From Capsicum annuum (Eukaryota; Streptophyta; Magnoliopsida; Solanales; Solanaceae), in assembly GCF_002878395.1 (NCBI RefSeq), contig NC_061118.1, forward strand, positions 130,085,579 to 130,149,578: a stretch of 64,000 nucleotides of DNA, read 5' to 3'. The notes under the pieces were generated by a model. It made no database searches. It saw nothing but the letters and a program-made list of their open reading frames with translations, and had not been told where the DNA came from. Positions 11,151-20,049 of this stretch are shown piece after piece. Made by a program: the position numbers and the translations under genes. Within the stretch, counting starts at the first letter, position 1. Each line of letters opens with the position of its first letter.

Positions 11151-11208
11151 GGCCCACTTGACAGCCATAACTAAAGGACCCGGCCTACTTGACAGCCATA
11201 ATTAAAGG
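11151..11208. repeat. 31-bp duplication of transposon end plus TSD
   Basis: The right terminus with its flank (GGCCCACTTGACAGCCATAA then CTAAAGGAC, from 11151) is followed 31 bp later by a second copy (from 11182) with three or so changes. The outer copy leaves a decoy terminus beside the hAT-like element. Confidence 0.8.
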
Positions 11209-13429
11209 TCAAAAACACAAACTATTCTGGCTTTTTAAAGTTTCATATCTGAATTATTGGGAGTGCGAGTTTTCTACCTGATCTATCATTCAATAATTAT
11301 CGAAATACATCTCGACTAATATTTAATGATATGTGTAGGGTGACACTCTTTGTTTAAAAATTCTGCGAAGTGACACTCCAATACCAAGTGCTGGAGCCTT
11401 TTTTGGTATTTTAGCTAAAAATATTGTCACCTTAAAAAGTGATTAACAAGAGATCCAAAAACCGGCCATGTCGGCTATATTTTGCAAACTAATAATGATT
11501 TATGGGCAGGCAAGGGGCAATAGGTAGGCATTACTTAAGAGAAAATTAGAGCCGTCTGTCGAGGGATTGTGTGCTGGCTGTCTCCTAACAAGGAAAATAA
11601 CAAGAGAAAAGAAAATAAAAACAAAAGGCCACCATATGCCCCTTTAGAAAAAAGATACTTATACTAGAAGATATATATATCTCAATTACATGGCTTATTG
11701 AATTGATAGATCAGAGAAAAAAGTAACTTGACTTGATTCTATCTCCAGCTTCCCGGGGAGGGGGGGGGGGGGGGGGATAGTGAGAGAGATTGAACTATGT
11801 GTAAAGTTAGAAAGTGTTATATTTTGTGACCATCAAGAATGATCTTTTTATGCACTTTGGAATCTATGGAGAAGCATGTGCATCCAAAATGATTCACGAA
11901 CCGCAATACCATCATGTTTATCAAAGTGGCGGTCCTTGAGAGAGAGATGTTAAAGTTATATATAAACTAATAAGGTAATTAATGTATTTTATCAACAAAG
12001 TCAAAGTCCATTAAAATTTAAAGTTTATGAGTATTGAACTTATCATTAAATTCATAGTTTAGTTTCCAATTTCGCAATTAATTATTTATACATATTCATT
12101 TGTTCAAATGCACACCTAATATTGTAGCTTCGCCCAGGATCAAATTTATAGCTAGGTTTAGCAATAGGGCGCGTGAACCTATGATCTCTTTATAAAATTA
12201 AATATTTTACGTAAATATTTTTAAAATTGATCTAATTTTAGTTATTGATACCTATGCTCCCAAAAAAGCTAAATGACCCACTTGATGAAAAGATTAGTTC
12301 GAAGATTACGAAATTATAAATTCACCTCTGGCTCTATCCTTCTCTTTGGGTGGCAGTAAATTAATTGAAAGTTTATTAGTATATTACTTGTAAGTAATTA
12401 ATTATATTAATATTTGTCTACGACTTGAAACTCTTTTTTTTTTTTTTTGTCGTATATTGTTTTTTCACTTTGGAGAGGACATTCTTGAGTGCTCTGGTAC
12501 TTGCTCTTTCCTTGTCTATCTCTATCATATCTATATTTTTATTTCCCATGCCACAATGGTACTGAAGAATGGTCATTCTCATTCATGCAATTGCATGCAT
12601 TGTACTTCTGCCCTTTATATGCATGCATAAAAACCTCACCCTCCACTCCCCGCTCTCGAATTTAGTGGAAAAATATCGTGTATAAAGGAAACAACTTTGG
12701 TTCCTAATTCCCTATCTTAATTATTTGCCAGAATATACCTAAACGCCTCAAAATTTGGCCCGACTTATTTAGTTGCACATTTAAATTATTAGTAGTCTTA
12801 CTTACTTACCTCCTCAACTTGGCACGAGTTATTAATTGAACAGCTAAGCTATTTGTGTAGTTACGCTCTTTGTCGCATCAAGGACTAAGGGGTAAAAACT
12901 ATCAAATATGTAAAACCTTTGATAACTACACTTTCGTGGAGGTACCATCTCAATAAAAGTCATGAAAAAACTTGCCCTTATCTTATCGGCCTATGAATTA
13001 AGCTTTTGCATCAGAATATATATGTAAAAGACAGAGAATACTAAAACTAATTAAACAAGGAGGAAATAGCCCCATTAGATTTAGGTATGATGATGTATAT
13101 CATGGTGGAGGTGCAGTGGCCAGGGGAAGTAAACGGATTTTCAGTTCATATGATGACAATTGATAACGCCTAAGATGTTAAAGCGAAAGGTACCTTTTCA
13201 AATGGAGATTAATTTATTATTAGAAAATTCAAATTTAGGAATTATGATTGGGGGAATTATTAAAAAAAATATACATAGCGCAACACAAACTTTGCATCCA
13301 TAGAACCCTATTTTAAATTTTGGTCCAGTCCGATCCAGTTTCGATTCGTTGAGGGTATTATAGTCCAAGGTCGTTCCTACATAATATAAAGGGAAAAGGA
13401 TCATATTTGCATTTGTACTGTAAGTAGTA
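11209..13429. other. non-coding stretch
   Basis: No gene is supported. The part at about 12730-12960 (CTCAACTTGGCACGAGTTAT and similar) resembles a dispersed non-coding repeat. A cluster of CATGCA/TGCATG motifs lies at 12584-12628, beside a C-rich block and a TATA-like string, but no reading frame follows it. The frame on the minus strand at 13198-13404 has no recognisable content. Confidence 0.5.
11755..11776 (+). repeat. poly-G tract
   Basis: GGGGA is followed by sixteen G in a row (11761-11776). Such a run can fold as a G-quadruplex and is also prone to sequencing-length error. Confidence 0.9.
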
Positions 13430-13700
13430 AGTCATATTTATTTTTTCGTTGTACTTTTGGCCATATTTGTCCCTACATTCAACTTTGAACTCAATGTTAC
13501 CCTTGAGTTGTCAAGTGTCATGTCAACATCTTTATTAGATTATGTGGCATCTCCGTGGTGCCTACATGATATATATATATATATATATATATATGTGTAT
13601 GTATTTCACTTAAAATTTTCTCCTAATTTAATTCACCCAACAACAATATCCACCCATTATCTAATGCGTTCATTAGATTTACATGGCCTAATAGCAACAT
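13430..13700 (+). repeat. dispersed repeat copy with (AT)n core
   Basis: The copy contains AAGTGTCATGTCAACATCTT, TTATGTGGCATCTCCGTGGTG, an (AT) run at 13569-13594, and CACCCAACAACAAT. The same blocks occur in the same order on the minus strand at about 15470-15570, so this is one member of a repeat family lying in inverted orientation to the other. No coding content. Confidence 0.6.
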
Positions 13701-13892
13701 GAGATCACATTTCCCTATTTCATGTATAAATATATGAGGTGGATCTTCTCTGTCAAAAACAATCGAAGATTTTAAAGGGGTTATACAGGGGAACTAGGAA
13801 AGATGATAAAGAACATACCCAATTTTCGGAAAATAAGAAGTTGATGATTAAACAAGTTTCCCTTACATTAAAAAAAAGTTTGTCTTACATTT

Positions 13893-15242
13893 TTTTTTAT
13901 TAAATTTTTTGCAGTCCATTACTGAACCTTTTTATTCCATATCAATATAGCCAGAAAAAACCAATCTGTACATTGTTGGACCAAAGCCATCAGACGACCT
14001 GATAAATTTTGGAGAAAATGAAAAGTTTCCATATTTGGACATATCAAAACATATTTTCAGACATGAGTATTCAATACTCTTTTTCCTCCGTCGCATCTTG
14101 TTCACCTGAAAATTGTTCCCCCAAGCTGATATCGGTGGTTTCTCCATTTCCTTCTTTGGATTGTGCGAAAGCTCCATCCTTGCATGTGGTTGTCTCTATC
14201 AGCTCTATCTGTCTCCTTTAACTAAGATACTATTTTGGCTGTCCTTGTGCTTAGTTCCTTTCCTATCTTTGCTAATCCCAACCGAATCTTAGGTGGTCGG
14301 GGTGTGACCCCAAAGGACAGGTTGCCGATCCACCGATGTACCACAAGATACTGATCTATCTTTCACGCCATCTTGTATTAACATTTCAATCTCTCTTACT
14401 TTGATCCCTTCTTTTTGAAGATGACTTAGGCAGCCCATGTAGCTAGAAGACAAGTGCAGATCTGGTATACGGTGCCAAGCTCCAAGTACCCCTTTTTTTG
14501 GTAAAGTTTTTGATAGCTATAGCCTCTATTTGAAGTTAGTACTCTTCCTCTGTAGCATTGATTTAGAACTTCCTGATTGTGCTTCTAGATTTTATGCACT
14601 CCCATGGATTTTTATATGTAAGGATCATCTGTTCATGTTTTAATGTTATGAATATGCTCTTTAGTATCTTTGTTTTGTTCCTGCTCCTCTTATTCCTCAT
14701 TGATACTTGTTTATTTTACGAGTTTTTATTCTGAGATTTGGGATATGATATTTATCCATGTTTATGAACCTTCTGATCTTTGTTGGTAGCTCAGTAAAAT
14801 GCTTGTATTCTCTAAAAATCTGCATCTCCAACACCTCATTTGCTAGTGCATCCGCCACCATATTGCCTTCTCTAAAAGTATGCATAACTTCACCTTGTAG
14901 CTCATGCAAATTCCACCAAATGTCTTCAATTACTTCAGCTAAATCCCATGGGATCTTCCACTGCCTATTTATCATTCTCACCACAGTCAATGAATCAAAC
15001 TCAATCATAATACTCTTATAATTCTGTGATTTTGAGAAAACAATGGCTTCTCCGATTACCATTGCTTCAGCCATAATGTTGGTTGTTTCTCCTAACCTTT
15101 TAGCCATAGCAAAAATCAAATCTCCTTTTGCATTTCTAATATAGAAGGCTAGAGACCCTGGTCCAGGATTACCTCTGCAGGCCCCATCTGGATTATATTT
15201 CAACTTTTCTCTTTCAGAAAAACTCCAAGTCACAACATAACA
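13893..15242 (-). mobile_element. 5'-truncated LINE with 13-bp target duplication
   Basis: A minus-strand L1 insertion begins inside the region just before RNase H (about 15242) and runs to an A-rich 3' end at about 13893-13905. The flanks carry the same 13 bp, TTGTCTTACATTT, at 13880-13892 and 15243-15255. Truncation at the 5' end, a poly-A-like tail and a 13-bp duplication are the hallmarks of target-primed reverse transcription. About 790 bp of 3' untranslated sequence follow the RNase H frame. Confidence 0.82.
14697..15233 (-). CDS. RNase H domain of a LINE ORF2 (open frame)
   Basis: A 178-codon uninterrupted frame encodes a plant L1-type RNase H (RVT_3 family), which removes the RNA strand from RNA-DNA hybrids. 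Visible motifs: NPDGACRGNPGPGS with Asp16, MAEAMVIGEA with Glu56, EFDSLTVV with Asp80, and REGNMVADALAN with Asp128. All four acidic catalytic positions are thus present. The frame is the C-terminal piece of a longer ORF2 and the ATG is an internal methionine, so independent expression is doubtful. No frame breaks suggest a young insertion, in contrast to the dead LINE at 2.3-7.5 kb. Confidence 0.85.
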   Translation of the reverse strand: MTWSFSEREKLKYNPDGACRGNPGPGSLAFYIRNAKGDLIFAMAKRLGETTNIMAEAMVIGEAIVFSKSQNYKSIMIEFDSLTVVRMINRQWKIPWDLAEVIEDIWWNLHELQGEVMHTFREGNMVADALANEVLEMQIFREYKHFTELPTKIRRFINMDKYHIPNLRIKTRKINKYQ

Positions 15243-15339
15243 TTGTCTTACATTTCGTTCGCTTTTTAGTATGAATAACTGAATGTGTCTGCTAGAAGTA
15301 CCATCATTGCTATATGATAGAGAAATATGTCATTTTTAT

Positions 15340-15640
15340 TATATCTTGACATCTAAAGAAAGAAACACCATTATTGTCTGAGATTCATGATGTGGTTGAA
15401 AGTTAAAACAAACAAACAATAATACAACAAATCTAATAAAAATTAGATAGTTAGGATTGATGTTGGGTGGGATACTATATATATATATATATATATATAC
15501 ACGTGCTCGCACACACACCATGTAGATGCCACATAAGCTAATAAAAATCTTGACATGACACTTAACAAAGAGATTGAGAAGATAATTAGAGCATGTTTTA
15601 AGGTAAGATTCAATAAACTCGTCATGATTTAACTGATCTT
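15340..15640 (-). repeat. inverted partner of the 13430-13700 repeat
   Basis: The reverse complement shows AAGTGTCATGTCAAGATTTT, TTATGTGGCATCTACATGGTG, a (TA) run (15476-15499) and CACCCAACATCAAT, matching the copy near 13.5 kb. Divergence is considerable. It may be an independent insertion of the same family. Confidence 0.6.
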
Positions 15641-17970
15641 AGCAATGATGACATGTATACCTCAATTAGGTAGGTAAAACCAATTTCAAATATAATTAAA
15701 TTTCGATACAAAGAGACATAAATGAAGCATTTGGAACAATATTAAGTTAAAATATAAAAAGACATAAAGTCATAACTACAGATAATACATAAATCCCTAA
15801 GAACTAGTGATATAAGTCAAGAGAATCTAAACGGAATAAATACAAAAGTCTGAACATCAAAATATCTTATTCGAATAAATAAAACAACAGTAAAGATGAA
15901 AAGGAGTCCACGATGTTGTGAACTACCAGACAACTTATCTTGAATATCTTCGAGGTGAAATTTACCCCACTCACATACACCTCTATAAAATGATTGACAT
16001 CTGTACAAAAGTGCAGCAAGTATAATTATCGTATATAAATAATGTGTAGCTACTAAATATTATTGATTGATCCCGAATACAACACCTTAGAAATTAGGAT
16101 TAGATATCAAACCACCAAATTTTGAGTGATTCGATCCAAGCTATGTTAAAACACATGTATATATATATATGTTAAAATTGATATATCTGAGCGTTTCAAA
16201 TATACAAAGAGATTTGAGTCTATTATAACTGAAAATACCAAATTTAGGTCAAATTGTGTTGAGATACAATGGATATACAATTGTTAAAGTGACACGTGGA
16301 CCGCATGTTCAATTGTATGTAAGGGGTAGAAAGTTAAAAATTTCGTATATCGAGATGCAGAACTACATGCATACATTATATAATCTGTATAAGAGTCATA
16401 TAAGGTCCTATGACTTCATAAATTTTTTGATTTTTGAGTTCAATAGACAAAGCCCACATACAACTGTATATAGTGTCCATATGTTGAGACATATGTGAAA
16501 TCTTTACACGTTGAAAATCTTAGGTCTCAATTGTTAACATACAAAGTCATATAAAGATCATGTGTGAGACATGCAGATTTAGGTTTAATTTTGAGGTCTT
16601 TAGTGATTGGATTGTGGATCAACATATGATCTACATTTGAATTTACCTATTATATGTCAAATTGTACATGGTCTTCAGCGATTTCAAATTGCACTTAATT
16701 TGGGAGGCCACCTACAAGACTAACACACGTTCGTACGTTGTGGCAAAAAATTATATGTAGCGACTGTATATGAAATTTGACAGAAACTTATAAATACATG
16801 TTTAGTTGAAAAATTTCACTTTACTTTTGAGAGAGAAAACAACATAGTACTTCCTCTATCCTTCTAATATAAGTTCTTACTCGATCCTCATAATTATTAC
16901 AGTGATTTAACATGGATTAAAACTCAAATTATTCTTCTAATTCATAAATTCAAGAAATTCGGTTCAAGAGCATTAAAGAAATTTTTTTTCAGGAGATTCT
17001 TCGAGAGGTAAGTCCTCAACTTATTTACGAAAATTAGAAAAATAATTGAAGTTCGTATAGCCTATTGAAATGCATCTTAAATATTGAGTAATTTCCATCT
17101 TTGTTATGAACATAAATTTTCTTCTGGAACCCTAATTTTTCATAAAGGGTCAAAATTCATGAAAATCAATCAATGTTATAATCATTATTATTGAATTGAT
17201 TATAGATTTATTATATATCATCGTGGTTCACATTTAGATCATTTAGTGAAATTTGAGGTATATCATCTTTTAACATACTTTTTACTACAAGATCCAAATA
17301 GAGCTTTGTATACGTATGAGACAAATTCACATAGAACCTTCATATTTTAATTCATACTATATATATATATATATATATTATAATATGGATGAGATTGGTT
17401 TAATTTTTTTTTGAAGTGATAAATAATTAAGTATTGATGTTTGAAAATATGTTTTTGTTCTATGAATGAGGCACTAACTTGAAACATGATTTAATGACAT
17501 TAAATATGATTTTTAATTTAGTAATAATTTTTAGATTACTCCCACGATTAGATGATGAATTTGAGAAATTTTTACTATTACATCATGATTTATGATTCAA
17601 TGTTTGATGCTTATATGAATAATCTTGTTATTCGGGAGGATGGATAGCCATTGTAGGTTTTAATACATTTTATTTGAGCAACTGTGTCAGTCTAAAAGTT
17701 GATCTATTTTTAAGAATTAACACCCTAGTATATCACTTTCAAGCAGTAGGATCCCAACATGGGTCTCTCAGGTTTGGATTACTTCTATCAATTAACATGG
17801 AACTTCTTTTGTATTACCCCTATGGGTTAACATATACTTTACTGCTCTGATTTTTTGAATGGCCTTACATTTTTTAATATAACATACTGAATTTGTTACC
17901 TAATTATTGATGATTTCATTAATTTTTTATGATTTCATTCTATTATTAAAATAGATTTACTTTTTTTTAC
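15641..17970. other. non-coding stretch
   Basis: No gene or element is recognised. Short (AT)n runs occur near 16157-16172 and 17358-17378. The 80-codon plus-strand frame at 16256-16498 shows no motif and a composition like its surroundings, so I do not annotate it. Confidence 0.5.
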
Positions 17971-17997
17971 TTTGTCATTGACTATCAAAATTAAACT

Positions 17998-18807
17998 ATG
18001 TTGTTGTTGGTGGTGGTTGTGTTGTTGTGGTGCTAGTTTTGGTATTGGTGTTGATGCTTGTGCTATTATTATTGTTGTTGTTGTTGTTGCTATTGCTGTT
18101 GTTGTTGTTATTGTTATTGTTGTAATTGATGTTACTATTACTATTGTTCTGGCATTGGTGTTGGTATTGATGTTGTTGTTATTGTTGCTATTATTATTGT
18201 TATTGTTATTGCTACTTCTGATGCTTTACTGGTATTAGTGCTGGTGCTGTTGTTGGTGTTGTTGTTATAGATAGTGGTGGTGTTATTGTTGGTATTAGTG
18301 CTAGTGTTATTGTTGTTGTTGTTGCTGTTGTGGTGCTGTTATTGGTGCTAATGTTGTTGCCGTTGTTATTTTTGTTGTTGTTAATTTTATTATTATTGTT
18401 ATTGTTATTGCTGCTAATGTTTTGCTGGTGTTAGTACTAACACCAGCACTAGTACCAATGTTTTGCTGGTGTTAGTATTGGTACTAGTGCTGGTGTTAGT
18501 GTTAGTGTTGTTTCTGTTATTATTGTTATTTTTAAAGGTGTTATTATTGTTATTGGTGGTGTTAGTGTTATTGTTGTTATTTTTGTTAATGGAGTTGGTA
18601 TTGGTATTGTTGTTGGTGGTGGTGGTGATGATATTGCTGTTGGTGCTGGTATTGGTGTTGTTGTTGCTGGTGTTGCTGTTGTTATTGGTATTGTTATTGT
18701 TGTTGTTGTTGTTGCTACTGTTGCTGTATAATTATTGTTGTTGTTTTTGTTGCTATTGCTACTACTGTTGTTGCTACAGTTGTTGTTGCTGTTGCTATTG
18801 CAGTTGC

Positions 18808-18858
<51 letters not shown>
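17998..18858 (+). repeat. degenerate trinucleotide microsatellite (GTT/GGT/ATT)
   Basis: About 860 bp consist almost wholly of GTT, GGT, GCT and ATT triplets, ending in an uninterrupted (TTA)n run from about 18810. The open frames within it translate only to Val/Leu or Tyr/Cys runs and are products of the repeat. The array ends exactly where an LTR-like terminus (TGTTTCATGATC, 18859) begins. Confidence 0.92.
18423..18500. repeat. perfect palindrome and 24-bp inverted repeat in microsatellite
   Basis: 18423-18448 is a perfect 26-bp palindrome (TGCTGGTGTTAGT and its complement). Overlapping it, 18436-18459 and 18477-18500 are perfect 24-bp inverted arms around a 17-bp loop. Such structure inside a directional triplet array needs a local inversion or template switch. 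Confidence 0.9.
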
Positions 18859-18859
<1 letters not shown>

Positions 18860-20049
18860 GTTTCATGATCTAAATGGTCGTGACTGACAGTACACTATTC
18901 ACACTAACCTTTCGAAGGAAGAACCATCTAACCTAAAACTTAACGATTATTTAGTCATTTTTAAGACGCTTATAAACGGATCTTAACTAAATGAAGAATA
19001 TCTCAATAAGCTAATAAATAGGCATAAAAGTATAGAAGTTCAATTACTTATTACAATTTTCAAGGACCTGAAAGTCACCATACAAGAACGTCTAAAATAA
19101 AATAAAGTCAAAAAATTATATCCAAGACCAATCAATAAAGAAATGTCTCATTGATAATGTCTGATAAAATGATCCACGGTAGCCTGACGATTAGACCTCA
19201 CCCTTGGATTAAATACGCTATAAGTGAGAAATCGTCAGAGTCTCTGAAATATAGTTTGCACTCAATAAAAGAAGAGCACATGTAGTACCAGTATAAAACC
19301 TTATATACTGGTAGACATTAAACTCCCATATATACATAGATTAAACATAAGTAAACTAGCATTCAACACATAATAAGTAATCCAAGTTCAACCACAAAAT
19401 CACATTAGACCACATAATCATCAATTAACAGTTCGTATCATAACTAGAATGTAATCACCTTTGTCACATTGTACACACATATCAAGGAGAATTATCTGTC
19501 CAATAGTCATGACATGCAGGTAGGTAAGCTTCGTCCATGTGCCATACTCCAAACATATTCGGAACAGATCTTATCATCATTATTACTCAAACATACCAGG
19601 ATATCACTAATATGAGTACAAAATTTAATGATGATACCTAGTCTAATTTAAAGCCATCAAATTTATGTAAGCAGGTAATATGAATCAAGCTTACAAATTA
19701 TAAGTATGTTCACAGGACAATTCACAAACATTCAACTTATATATAGGCATGTTGTCAAAATCAAGTCTACAACTACAATAGAAATCATAACCTACCTCAA
19801 ACAAGAACCCAAATGCAATTACTCTGCAAGAGCTTTACCCTTCTTCAAAGTTTTGGATTGTTTTTGGTCTATAAACTACAAACAATGAATAATTAATAAC
19901 TTAGTGTTCAATTCTTGACGTTAGGGACAAAAATCCATTAATTTTGCCCAAGTTCATAACCTACATCATCAATTCTGAAATTTTCAACTATCAAATCACC
20001 CTAAATCCTTATAATCCATGTTAGAGGGAAGCAATTCTATATTATGAGG
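18859..20049 (-). mobile_element. old LTR-like block, 3' part (Ty3/gypsy type)
   Basis: On the minus strand this reads like the end of a Solanaceae gypsy LTR: a TATACTGGTA-type phrase near 19305, then GGTTAGTGTG and GTCACGACCATTTAGATCAT, closing with ...GAAACA at 18859. It is diverged from the Tekay LTRs at 33-41 kb but similar in layout. The solo LTR at 20050 splits it from its other half. Confidence 0.5.

Larger units (their letters stand above)
8667..11169. mobile_element. hAT-like non-autonomous element with 8-bp TSD
   Basis: The termini are inverted repeats: the left starts TATGACTGTCAAGTGGGCCG and the reverse complement of the right end is TATGGCTGTCAAGTGGGCCG. A perfect 8-bp target duplication ACTAAAGG flanks it (8659-8666 and 11170-11177), as expected for hAT transposons. 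About 200 bp inside each end is GC-rich with repeated GGGCCGGGTCGGGT-type motifs, typical of subterminal transposase-binding zones. The interior is an AT-rich satellite array and contains no transposase. Transposition would need an enzyme supplied in trans. Confidence 0.85.

Noticed and set aside
13198..13404. 68-codon minus-strand frame as a small gene
   Set aside because: No homology or motif recognised, and it overlaps the edge of a dispersed repeat.
16256..16498. 80-codon plus-strand frame
   Set aside because: No recognisable motif and composition like the surrounding non-coding DNA; length expected by chance.
17972..18873. Open frames of 88 and 136 codons in the triplet array
   Set aside because: They translate only to Val/Leu/Tyr/Cys runs imposed by the microsatellite; no start context, motif or codon signal.
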